Source: Clavelina lepadiformis (Eukaryota; Chordata; Ascidiacea; Aplousobranchia; Clavelinidae). Taken from it: 64,000 nt of DNA. The position numbers were made by a program, and so were the translations under genes. The notes below the pieces were generated by a model. The model saw only the letters and a list, made by a program, of their open reading frames with translations, did no database searches and was not told where the DNA came from. Positions within the stretch are counted from its first letter, which is position 1. Each line of letters begins with the position of its first letter. Below are positions 20,363 through 32,762 of the stretch, in pieces. The stretch covers positions 18,707,856-18,771,855 of the forward strand of contig NC_135246.1 in NCBI RefSeq assembly GCF_947623445.1, written 5' to 3'.

Positions 20363-23300
20363 TTAACAAGTGTAGTAGGAATATCTTTCCTTTTCGTTCA
20401 ATTTTTTGCCTTCGTCCCCGCAGAACGAGTAGCTAGAAAAAAATATTAATGATCTAACTCCTTTTTTGTGCTAATGACGTTTATTTAAATAAAATCAAGG
20501 CAAATAATTCGCAAATAAGCCTTCACCGCATAAATGTTGATTATATTTTACACGAAAGTTTACCCAAACTAAGTTGTCACTAAACTAAACAATTAGTGAG
20601 ACAGTTTTATTGTTAGGCTCGCTTTGCTGCTTAACACCCGCATTTTAAACTTATACTCACGAAGCCTGCTCGAAGTCAACCCAAACACTAATGAGAGAGA
20701 CTGTAAGCTTTTGATTGGTTACTGTGAATTCGTCCTGTTCCCACAGAAGCTTCACTCTGTTGAAATCTTCCGGAAATGACGAATACTGAGCGACGTAGGA
20801 AAATGTGGCGCCTGGACGCAGTTCCAACGACACGTCCTCACTGCGTTTATCAAGTTCATTATTAAAATCGAAATATTGGCTGAAGTTTTGTTACAACACG
20901 TATTAACTTATAACGTAAACTTAATGTGATTGTATGTTTCTAAAAACCAAATGCTTTAGGTTAGGTCATTCCAAAAATTTAAAAAAGAAACTTAGGCTAA
21001 TTTTTTCAGACTTACTCGCTGAGCTGCATTTGATATGTGTTTCCAGTCGGTCCATAAAGAGTTAGATAGAGTTTTCCGGTCACGCTGTCGCTATTGCTGC
21101 CAAGAGTGACTTGCACGTACACCATGTATTCTGCACAAAAGTTGAACCGTTTTGTTTACAGTATCATGAAGTAAGCTATAGTATAAAAATAGGTTATTGC
21201 TTGATTGTGCACAGTCCAGTGATTAGATTATAGGCTATCGTATTTCACAGACGTCGAGCATGTAACAAATTCCATCGTGTTTAAAAAAAATAAGAAAATG
21301 TTGTTGGCAAACTCACTCGCATACAGCAACAAAAAAACTGCAAGAACATTAGTGCTATCTAGGCTTACCAATATATGGTGAAAAAGCAGCTGTCTGGAGA
21401 AAGACGTGTCTCTGGTCGGTTTGGGCTATTAGATCTTTGTTGTTTACGCTCTTGTAGCCCATTGAACTGCATGTCTAAGTATATAAAAGTGTTGATCATA
21501 ATAAAAAACACTTTGTTGTACGTAATTTCAACTTTGTACCTAAAAACCATTTTTAAAGCAATATTGAGGGGAAAACTTTTCAATATGTTTTAGCTTATAC
21601 GCGGAAAAAGAATAGTTCAATCCAATCACTATCTAATAAGATAATTTTAGTTCATTCCGATATGGTCAGTGCACAACGTTTACCTGGGATGGACAGGACA
21701 GGCATTTTCCTGCACGGTAGTCAGCAAAGCTTGTACACTGATTCCCAGCGTAAAGACCAGCTGACGTAATCGTTTCTATGAACAACCATATCGATCGCAA
21801 GTGATTACAAGCGACGAAATTCCTGACCCCTTCTATTACACCGTCCACCCCGACAATAGTGGACAAAATGTTCTATAAAACATAGGTACTTAGGCCTATA
21901 GGTAGGCTATGCATTGCCATAAAGCAGTGCATGTAGAAAGTCTTTGAGTCACAAAATCTGTCTGCAAAGAGCAGTGTCAACGTTTTTGCACAAATAATGT
22001 AAAAAATACGTTAAGTTTACAGATTAGGCTAGGTCTGGAATAAATCGGCAACAACAACATTGCTAACCACTATTAACTACGCACCTGGTCACAGCCCGGT
22101 TGTTTTATGCCGTCGTTAGGCCAAAAATCAACGTCACCCGACACATCACTGGTCCCAAAACCAAAATTTACAAGCTTTTCTGCGTCTGTATGAATGACGT
22201 CAACAAAATCAGCATCTGATGAATCGAGTCGAACTTCGTTAGGAGTTCCTTCGAAGTATGGTCCTGCAGGATCCAGGCCTATCCGGTCATAAATGTAAAA
22301 AAACGTCATAAGCGCTTAAGTTAAGCTTCCTATATAATCGGGCCTACAAAATTTTAAGCCAATTTGGAACTAGTTCTAAAATTACAAAGCGTTTGTTCTA
22401 GCGACTGCATCAATTATTTCAAGTAAGGCAAGTTGATCAGATCTTCATAAGTCTAATCAAGATACAATAGTTTCGATGAATGCTGCAAAATCAGGACTAG
22501 TATTCAAGTGCACAACCACAGAATGCCTTTGTATACTTGACCCCAGCTACTCAAATTGTGACGTCATCTGGTTGTGCACTTGTATACTAGACCGCAATAT
22601 CTAAGTACTGTAGACAACTTTGGAATCAATTTAACTTACCAGTGATTCGGCCAACTTTGTCTGGCACTCCAGCACCAAGATAACTGCAGGCTTGAGCACC
22701 CAAGCTGTGTCCGATACAATGAAACGACTTTGTATCGCCTCCAATCTGAGCCTATAAGACCAGCCATATAAAAACATTGTTTTGTGATGGTTTATACATG
22801 CGCGTAGTGGGCTGGGAACGGTGTTCCCTTACTCTTTTCCTTAATTGGAAAATACTGTTGAAAATGGCTATTATGGGGGCTCCTACACTTGGATATTATT
22901 TTTAAAATGTGCGTTCCACACTTATTTTTTTGCCCTACAACCCAGGGTTTGTGCCGAGCTAGATAACATGTACTGTAAGCCTACTCTTATGATTTGGAGG
23001 ATTTTTTGGTGGCCATTGATAGTTGTTACACAATTTCTCACACTGGTGACAGTCTGAGAAATTTTAAAATCGATGCAGTCCATCCCATACTTTTCAGCAC
23101 AAACAAATACATGCAGAAAAATGTAAACTAAATGTCAAATGAGTTTGGCTTACCACAATGTTTCTGATGAAAAGACTAACTTCAGCTCCAACTATCTGAG
23201 TGTCCGTTGCACTAAGGGCGTAATTAAGTGTTAACGATCCGCCAATCCATCCCACCCGGATCACATTCATATCTTCCACCTAAGATGTTCGATGTCAATT

Positions 23301-24406
23301 TGAGTTTGAAATTGATTTGAAACCTTACACGACAACAACAGCAAGTCTTTCATAAGTTTTATCAATGCATAGAAGCTATATGACATGTATAAGCTAATCA
23401 TGGGTTATGTAATACAGCAGTTATTTCAAGAAAATTTGAGCTTAGCTCAAAGTCACCTAACTCGTAGGACTATACGTCTAATACAATCATTATTTTTTTG
23501 TTTTAAAACAAACCACAAGAAATGCATCACTCATTTGTCTCATCCACGAGACGTCGCCATTGTCAACATAGCCATGAATAATAAACTTGGTGTTCTTACT
23601 GAAGTCGAACGAGGTTTGTCTAAAATATAAAACATCGATCTTATTGTCCTTTGCTTGACTTACACGTGTTAATGACGAAGGCAGCTATCATAACCTAATA
23701 AGAATGTGATTATTTGATACACATAAACATCTCATAAACAAATATAGACTTGAACTGTACAAAGATTTTCCCGGCACTTGTCGTTTTGCGTCAAGCTTGT
23801 GACGCTTGTAAAAGTAGGCTTAAGTTGAACTTCCAAAACTTATCGATAACTATGACCAGCGTTCTTGAATAAGAATGACATAAATGCGATTTCTATTAAA
23901 AACAAAATACACCCAAGCATATCCTTTAAGGTCATAATATTAGTAAAAGCTTGGCCAAAAGAGTTACTTACAGCAAGGCAGTCATGTCGTCATTGGATAC
24001 TTTGACATCTTTCTGCGCTCTCGTGTCGAGCATAAATTTCACGTTGGTTTTGGATGGGTCTTGGGGCACATAGCCGACTGGTCTCTCTTCAGTATCGCCC
24101 CATGGTGGGGCATCGGTGAAACAGCCCAATTCCCCGTAGCAGACAGTGTCGTATGCTGGGATGACATGCGTAAAAGTCTTAAGAATTTTTCATCGGTTTA
24201 AAAATTGACATCGATTTGCTCCAGTACACCGAATGTTGATTTGATTGAACAGAATGTAGAAGAGCCTTATAACCTACGCTATGCAACGTAATTTACACTT
24301 GGTCTAGGCAGAACACTTCACTTCTCAGATGAAAAACAACTATCACCTCACCTACACACTGAAGTGTCCAGATTCCAAATATCAGACAAAATGCAGCAAT
24401 CTTCAT
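20363..24406 (-). CDS. secreted pancreatic-type triacylglycerol lipase, copy 1
   Basis: Eleven exons, all in phase: 24406-24352, 24155-23972, 23619-23514, 23279-23154, 22751-22640, 22278-22085, 21872-21684, 21474-21369, 21130-21016, 20840-20661, 20432-20363; 478 residues. A signal peptide ([17 protein letters not shown]) precedes [13 protein letters not shown], the usual lipase start. The triad is Ser173 (GHSLG), Asp197 (GLDPAGP) and His283 (CNHLRS), spaced 24 and 86 as in pancreatic lipase. The segment between the lid cysteines (GCDQ to VACNH) has full length, so a real lid is expected. Exons 9-11 encode a C-terminal PLAT domain. An extracellular glyceride hydrolase, probably digestive, is inferred. 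Some exon borders have near-by alternatives, chosen by comparison with copy 2. Confidence 0.93.
22497..22590. repeat. foldback element in lipase intron
   Basis: CTAGTATTCAAGTGCACAAC at the left and its near-complement GTTGTGCACTTGTATACTAG at the right enclose about 50 bp. It sits between lipase copy 1 exons 5 and 6 and is absent from the same intron of copy 2, so it came after the duplication. Confidence 0.65.
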
Positions 24407-26636
24407 GGTCAGAATTCACACACAACACCCTGCTATACATAAAAAAATTTCCTGCACAACATAGGCATTTACAGTAACTTAAAGGTTGATAAGAAAAGGG
24501 CTTGCGTGCAACTAGACCTAACGCTTTTAAATTTTAATTTACTGGTTTTTAATTTTTTGAATAAATCAGAAAGTATTCAAAAACAATCGAAATCAGATAA
24601 ACATGTAAAAAATTACACGACTGCTGCAAAATCCACAATGTAGCCCAAGCAAAGACGTTCATCCTTTCCACCTGAAGTCCTGCACCAGTCTGCTTTCAAC
24701 CTTGCGAACAACTGGCACCTATACCGCGTATTTGTCTACTCAAAAATGGAGCTCCACGATATAATTAGTCCACTAAATATTTCTCTATTGACAGTTCACC
24801 CACCATCTGCTTGTGTACGATTATTTTCCCATCACTGTTTAGTCTCGTTTAAGTTGAATATATTTAGAACAGACTCATATTGCGATTGTTTTCAGGCTTT
24901 AAACTGACTTTTTTACTAAAAATGCTTGAATACAATGATTTGCTTCACGAAATATTTTACCCACTGTAATGTTTGATCTTAGTGTTACGTGTAAATGATT
25001 GTCTGGAAATTGTTTTCGATCACAAATACTGCATTTCTCGCGGTTAATGTGAGTTTGTAATCTAAACGATATCAGCTATTTCGGCAAGTTATTGTTTGTT
25101 CTTTGTTTATTTGCACCGAGTGCAATAAATGATTTTAAAACTACGTTTGCTTTTATAGTTGCTTTAATGACTGTATTTTGCAATTTTGTTTGAAATAGAT
25201 CTCTTTTGCAGAAATACCAATCTGCTTGCAAAGTCTTATGGCATAATTTTCTGCAGTACATGTAAAACTTTTTCTCTTTTATTTCTCTTTATCATCAAAT
25301 TCCAACGGGGCACAAATTTCAACCCTGGATGTAAATTAGCAGATTAAGTTCACTTTTTGGATCCTAAATCCATATTGTAACGCAATTCTAATTCTGAAAA
25401 TAATGAGATGTCTGTCTACTTTAAATTTTTCTTTTCCGCCTTCAAATAAAAATCCCGAATCTGTTTGTTAAATTAAAGATTTTTAATCACGCGACTGCCC
25501 TAATACTAAAAGTTATAATATGTCCAAGTGTTGGATCGCCTTGATATATTTTACAGAAAACGAAGCACGGATAAATAGCACACCATAATTAATCAATTGG
25601 CGCCACTATTTCGACAATGGTTTGTTTTTGTGCAAAAGTTGTACATAGTTCATCGTGATGTCATTTCCGTTTTAGATTTTGGTATTTATTTTGAGTTTTC
25701 AATTTTAAAAAAGATCCTTTCCGTTGAGTCAGTTTTTTAAGCTTATATAGTATGTAGTCTTTATGAAATTATCAATATCAATGTTGTTTATTTATGTAAT
25801 GAAAATTCCTGTGTTAAACTCGCCTCGTTTTATCTTGATTACTTGTGTTTGTCTGCTTCGCGCATTCCTTAGTTGTAGACTAAGATTACTCCACGGTTCG
25901 TATTGTCACAAACGAACATCCTTTGAGCTGTGAGGTTGTGTTGCTTTTCTACTATTATTGTTTTACTATTATTCTAATTTCAGGTGAATGATTTACGTTA
26001 AATAAAGCTAAGAATAACGGCATCATTTAGTACAATTTGTACAATCAATTTTAAATGGTGGTTTTTCTGTCACTTTTTAAATTAATCAATAGTAATATAC
26101 CAATGTCAGATATCTCTACCAATTTTATTTTTAACTTTTAACTTTCCAGGTTAAAGGTTACTCCAGGTTACTTGTCCGTCTATTATTATCAATAAGCTTG
26201 TTTTTGTATGTTAAAACGACAAGAAAAATGTTATTGAAAAATTATATTATATACACCAGGTCTATTTTTATTACATTAACACATGATATGATTAATAATA
26301 ATCACACAGTAATATGACTCAAGAACTTTAAATCTGTGCATAATATTTTGTAATGTCATAACCTCATTTTATAAAGTATGTTGTTGAAGTGTTAAAAAGC
26401 TTGATCAACTAAATTAAAAGCGATTCAAAAAGCTCTTTTCTCTTCTGTAGCTCGTTAACTTGCTTGCTATCACTTATATTTACTAAACGTATATGCTGAT
26501 GTGACAACCGTTCTTATAAGAAAACACACACAATACTTGTTAATGATTGTTTGTTAATTGCAATTAAATAATTTCTTTTGCCTTAATATGTGATTAGTTA
26601 AGGTAGATTCCAACGTCGTAACAGCTCGCCATAAAA
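24407..26636. other. spacer between the two lipase genes
   Basis: It holds the promoter of copy 1 (see 24750-24840) and the 3' flank of copy 2. The rest is very AT-rich, and I see no other gene in it. Confidence 0.5.
24750..24840 (-). promoter_or_regulatory. candidate lipase copy 1 promoter block
   Basis: About 390 bp before the ATG, on the minus strand: GATGGGAAAATAATCG, then GATGGTGGGTGAAC, then GGACTAATTATATCG as a TATA-like box. Copy 2 has the same three parts in the same order at nearly the same distance. Conservation between paralogues amid diverged spacer is the evidence; it could also be a duplication remnant. Confidence 0.4.
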
Positions 26637-29600
26637 TTATGAGCACTGCGAACAAGTGTAGTAAGAGTACCTCGTCTTCTCATTAAGTTTCTGACTTGCG
26701 TCCCCACAGAAAGAGTAACTGGGAAAATAAAAATATTTGATCAAACGTTTTTTTTTTAGCTAACGTCGTTTCGGTTCAAAGAAGTAAAAAATTCATAAGA
26801 AGCTTCCACATGCAATGTAAATATTATAAACTTTCTAAGCTTGGTAAAAGACTGTGATTTTATAGTTTAAAAAAGTTTGCTAAAACTTAATATCCCACAC
26901 ACTTGTTCAAAATCTATAGTTTTTGATTTAATATAAATTGCTGCCTTTGACAAGTTTTGTTTTTTGTTCCGCGCTTGCGGATTCAGATACTCACAGTTTT
27001 TGCTCAAAGTCCACCCAAACAGTGATGCAGAACACAGTAAGCTGTTGGTTGGTCACTGTGAATTCATCCTGTTCCCATAGGAGCTTCACCTTGTTGAAGC
27101 CGTTAGGGAATAATGAATACTGGGCGACGTAAGAAAATGTGGTACTAGGACGCAGTTCTAACGACACGTCTTCACTGTGTTTATTAAGTTATTATTGAAT
27201 CATAAAGCCCCAATATCATTTATAAGTGGCTAATAACGTATAACTATAGTTGTGACCAAAACTTTAAAGCTATTTTAAGCTTACTTTTTTGATGGTTAGG
27301 ATTATAAAATTATTCTTAGTTATCGAAGAAAGATCTAATTTTGTTTCGAAGGCTTACTCGCTGAGCTGTACTTGCTCTGTGTTGCTGCTTGATCCATAGA
27401 GAGTTAAATAGAGTTTTCCTGACACACCATCACTGTTGCTACCAAGCGTGACTTGCACGTAAGTCATGTATTCTGAATGAGGTATAAAGACTCACGTTAT
27501 AAGATACTGCTCATACCGTAACATCTAACATACTACATTTAAATATAAAACGTTTTAAAACACATCTGATATTGTTTAAAGAAATTTCATTAAGGAACCG
27601 GCTGCAATTACAGAAGCGATTTTTATCGTAGCTCACCGCAGTAAGGAGAAAAGGGAGCTGTTTGGAGAAAATTGTGGCCTTGATCCGATTGGAGGATTAC
27701 GTTTTTGTTTTTTATGCTTCCGTAGCCCATGGAAGTGCATTTCTGAACACAAAATACTCTTTAACACCAAAGGGACCACCAAAGGGATACGAGCAAAACG
27801 GTGATGGTGAATTATTTTAAATTAAACGATCTAAGCCATCATTTTTTATGGTAACGACAGCATAAAAGCATCACATTTTAAGGTTGCATGCCCAACTCAA
27901 GTGCAGTTTAATCTTTACGAGGATGTCAACGCTTACCCCTGAAGGACAAGTTAGGCATTTTCCTGCGCGGTAGTCGCCGTAACTTGTACATTCATTCCCT
28001 GTGAATGGACAGTTTGTTCCGATTGATTCTATAAAGAAATGTATGGCTCTCATATGGTTGCAAGCGACAAAGTTTCGGGTTCCATCTGCTATTCCTTCAA
28101 TGCCGACAATTGTCGAGATGGCATTCTGCACGCAGTAAGTAAAGATTTGGACTAAGTTAAACTTCCAGGATCATATCTCAAGTTTCTTTGTTTAACAATA
28201 TTTGTATTTTTTTCTGCTATCGACTGTCCGTAATATGTAAGTTATTATGTTTATGCGTGTATGGTTTTGCGCATCAGAGAACAATATAAAGTAATACCAA
28301 ATATTAACAAGTAGTAACATGATAGAGAATGATAACAAGTAATAACAAACACCAACAACAATGGTAACAAATACTAAAAAAACAACATGACCAAATTAGG
28401 AACTATTCTCACCTGGTCACAACCAGGTTGCTGTATGCCGTCGTTAGGCCAAAAGTCAACGATACCCGACACTTGATTTATTCCGAACCCGAAATCTTTA
28501 AGCTTTTCTGCGTCTGTATGGATGACGTCAACAAAGTCAGCGTCTGATGAATCGAGTCGAACTTCGTTCGGAGTCCCTTCGAAGTAAGGTCCGGCCGGAT
28601 CCAGACCTAACCGGTCATAAATGTACAACGGTGTCGTGAGTGTTGTAAAACAGTCAGAAATGTGCCGAGATAATATTTAAGTCTATTTAAAAGCATGGTA
28701 TCTTTGAAAATGATTTAACAGCAACAGCAGAGTTAGGTTTTAACCAAGCTCGAAATGACGGTATGGTGTCAGAATTTTTATCCTCGCATTGAAAGCAGAG
28801 TTTGCACAACCTACTGTAAACTCATCGTTCAGTCAAGCTTATTTTTGTGCAAGTTTTTATGTAGACACATACACTTTTATGGTCATTTGGTTTTTGTATC
28901 GTAATGTTTGAATTTGAGCTTGCTGACCAACAGACGTTCTTTTCCTTTTTGAAGGCGTTTCAAAGGTAGCGCCTCAGGGTACATCGAATCTAAGTCGCAT
29001 TAATATGAGCAAGGCGCTCCAACAGTTCCTCCAATGAGCCGACAGCTGACGCTTTAGTTGATGTCACAAACTTGAAAGATGTTAACATAAGTTTAACTTA
29101 CCAGTGATTCGACCAACTTTCCCAGGCACTCCAGCACCAAGATAACCGCACGTTTGAGCACCCAAGCTGTGTCCGATACAATGAAACGACTTCGTATCGC
29201 CTCCAAATTCTTTCTACAACCACAGAAAAAATACCGTTGAGTTTAAGTAATTTATTTTAGCGAGAAAGGTACGATTACAGCCACATATATATATATATTA
29301 TATAGATTAATGATCTTCGGAACAACTTTTTCTCTAGCCATGGTTGACGAATACAAAAAAAAATACAAAAATACCTCAAGTTAGTAAAAAAATAAACAAG
29401 ATAGAAAAGGGTTCATTTAACTTCAGCTCACCACAATGTTGTTGATGAAAAGACCAACTTCAGCTCCGACTACCTGGGTGTCCGCTGAGCTCTGAGCGTA
29501 CTGGACAGTAAAGGAGCCTCCCGGCCAACTCACTCGAATCACATTCAAATCTTCCACCTAAAATATTTATGTCGTTAGGTAGCGGTATGGAGCTTTGTGT

Positions 29601-30681
29601 GTTAACAACATTAGAACTTTGATCGAAGAGTGTACATTGTGGGATCATTGAATATAGATAAGCGTTTAAGTATCATTTATATGCATTGTACTTGTATAAT
29701 CAGTAATTGAAATTCAAAATAAGTTGGTTGCTGTATTTATGTTTTTGATCTTTATGTTTTACTTCTTAACTAACCGCTAGAAATGCGTCACTCATATCTT
29801 CCAACCACTGGATGCCGCCGTTGTCGAGAAAGCCATGAATAATAAACTTGGTGTCTCTTCTATAGTCGAAGTCGGTTCGTCTGAAATATCAAACATCGTG
29901 TTTACGTCATGTTCTTGTTGTTGGTTTAAATTGTGGTGGAATATGTTAAAAAACCAACGGTGCTAATTTAAAGACAAAACATCCATAAACAAGTTATCTG
30001 TAATATACATTATGACGTAAACACACCACAAAAAAAGTTTGCAATAAGTCTGGTTTGTACATAACATCAATAATGAGCTTGAGCTAAAGTTCATAGATAT
30101 GGTTTTATATGGATAGGTTTAACCCAAAATACACACTTGCCATATTCTACAAAAGCAGCATGGTCCGTTATAAAAACAGTGTACACACCGCATATGCTAC
30201 GACTGGTATGCATGATATAAAAAATGGTAGAAAATTCAGCGAAGCCACGCACTTGACACCGGACTGGCCTCTATAGCTACTTAGCCTTAATAGCCTACCG
30301 CAAGGCTGTCATGTCATCGTTGGAAACTTGAACATCTTTTTCTGCTCTGGTATCCAGGAAAAACTTGACGTTGATTTCTTCCGGAGATTGCGGAACGTGA
30401 GCGATCGGTCTCTCATCAGTGCCACCCCACGGTGGGGCGTCGGTGAAACAACCCAAATCCCCGTAACAGACAGTGTCGGATGCTGAAGATTACATAGAAA
30501 TCTTAATAAGAATATTTCTGAGAGCTCAGTTGAACTTTTGACATTTGTTTTATTTATATCTTGACTTTATTTTAAGCAAGACCATATCATGAAAAAACTA
30601 CAAAAAGTAAGAATATTTTTTCTTACCTGAACACTGAAGAGCCCAAATTGCAAAAAGCAGACAAAAAGCAGCAATCTTCAT
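26637..30681 (-). CDS. secreted pancreatic-type triacylglycerol lipase, copy 2
   Basis: Eleven exons: 30681-30627, 30482-30299, 29880-29775, 29557-29432, 29213-29102, 28606-28413, 28125-27937, 27742-27637, 27472-27358, 27174-26995, 26718-26637; 482 residues. The first ten exons have exactly the lengths of copy 1; only the last is 12 bp longer. Signal peptide [17 protein letters not shown], then [13 protein letters not shown]. The triad is Ser173 (GHSLG), Asp197 (GLDPAGP) and His283 (CNHMRA), and the lid is of full length. The PLAT domain ends in YYTCSQCS, with two cysteines where copy 1 has one. Same inferred role as copy 1. Expression or substrate may have split between the copies, which the sequence cannot show. 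Confidence 0.93.
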
Positions 30682-32762
30682 GGTTAGTGTTCTGCTTAAA
30701 CACAACAACCTTGATAAAAAGAAAATACATCAGGTTTACTTTTTCAATGAACTTGACATTGACTTATATTGATATCAAGTAGACATCTAAGCATTCAATT
30801 GTCATTAATGATGACATGCAACCAGTTTCATTATGTGCGCTTTTAGATCAAAGCTTCCGTATATTAAATTATTTTAATATGAAAATCTTCTCAGAAAGCA
30901 ATAAATATGCTTTAATTTGCTCGTTCAAAATTACACTACAGTGACGCGTTTACTAAAACTGCATTTCCACTCATGTTACCAGAACTCAGATTGTCAGCTT
31001 CTAGCCAATACTAACAGGTGAGTGCTAAATATATATTTATAAGTAGGCTCCGGGAATTAGGCTAAGATAATTATAAAGTCCTTCTTTCTTTGCTGAACCC
31101 ACCCACCATCAGGTGTTTGTGAGGTAGTATTTCCCATCGTTTCTGATATAACTTATTTAAGGTTTGCAGGCGCTTTTTGGTAGGAAATTTCAAACGTGAA
31201 CTTTGCTGAAATGTTTGCATAAATGTTTTTCTTCTAGCCATAGCACACTTAGTTGAAGCTATAAAATTAATGCTTAATCACGAAAAACAATTTACTTACA
31301 ACTTCTGTCAGTTTATGTTCTATTTTGTTGAGATACTTCAAGTATATTACGTTTGTAATGCCATGTACAGTCATAAAGCTTAAAGGAAGTGTTATGTAAT
31401 AGAGTTGTGTGTGACGTTGTGTAAACGTTTTCTATCACAAGTGGTAGATTTCCCATGACCCGCAAGACCTTATTCAAACATTCTTGCCGTGTGGCATAAA
31501 ATTTATTTACAGACCTAACGGAATGCTTGAGACGCATTCATCTGTTTTTAGGTAAATAATGACAGGGCTGCAGAAATGTTTGGCAAATGGGGTTAATAAA
31601 AATTCCTCTTAGGCTTAAACTCATATTTTACTTCCGAAAAAATGTATTATGAATGCCCAGGTATCCGTTAAGCATTTGGACAATTTAAACTCGTGCCAGA
31701 TAAATAAAAAGCAAAGTTAACATGTCACTGAAGTCACAGTAAAAGCGGAAAGTTTACGATAAACTATTAGTAAATGTGAACTTTTAAATCATGTAGGCAA
31801 GCACATTTCACAAAACCACGCATGCGACAACCACTTTAAATTTGAAGACTTGTAGGAATTCGAAACGTTTATCTAACTTTCAAGCAACACAGTATCAAGG
31901 TTTTGTGACTTTTTAGGGTAATTGACGTATCTCTCTCCGGATCGCGTGCCATAACACAACATTTTCGCAAACAACATGGCCCGTATATTGCGTCTCACAA
32001 CGATTGGTATTTGAAGATAACAGGCTATCGGTTGCCAGTCCGACGCTACGTGATACGCTTCGCTACTCGGCCCGGTCATTATCGTCAAAGTTATTAAAAG
32101 AAGCTTTCACCCAACCCTTGATTTTCGTCATTCTGGACGCGAACGACATTAATAACAACTAGTCCCAGCCAGCTGGAGATTTATTACTGGAAACATTTGA
32201 CCATTGTGTCGACATAATCCAGATTTATGATACCTAAGCCTACCCGGTAGCAAGTTAGTTAATCACAGCTTAGGGTGGGATCTGATTCCGCTCAATCCAC
32301 CGACACAGATTCTTTATATTCGTCCCCAAACATCGATTTGTTTTGTACAAAGAATGAGTTCATTCTGTGATATATTCAGGCCTTTGTGAGAAATGTTAAA
32401 GCACAGTCGACCCTTTCTACTAGTAGCCTACGCCCTACGGTACTACCAAAACGGCATCAGTTTCTGTTGCACCAAGCGATTTCAAAACCACTTTCACGTC
32501 TATTCAATTCTTAAATGAATTTATTTCCATTTTCGTTTTTAGGAAAACCGCTTTAAAACATAATTTCGAAATCAGTACGTATTTGACAATACATAAAACA
32601 TTTGACATTGCGTTAATTGTCAACTCAAATTTAATGTTTATGGATTCCAACCGCTATGACTTCAACGTGACATCACTGACTCATAGCACACGTCAGGCGG
32701 TCAAAGCAGTTTCTCCAGGTATTAGCCGAGATAACCCAAAAAAGCAAACAATAGGGTCATTG
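30682..32762. other. spacer between lipase copy 2 and the first Dll gene
   Basis: It holds the lipase copy 2 promoter block and the 3' flank of the Dll gene. Frames of about 70 codons on the minus strand (31313-31537, 31873-32088) show no domain. Nothing else was recognised. Confidence 0.45.
31045..31140 (-). promoter_or_regulatory. candidate lipase copy 2 promoter block
   Basis: On the minus strand: GATGGGAAATACTACC, then CTGATGGTGGGTGGG, then GGACTTTATAATTATC as a TATA-like box, roughly 360-460 bp before the ATG. It is the counterpart of the block at 24750-24840. Confidence 0.4.
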
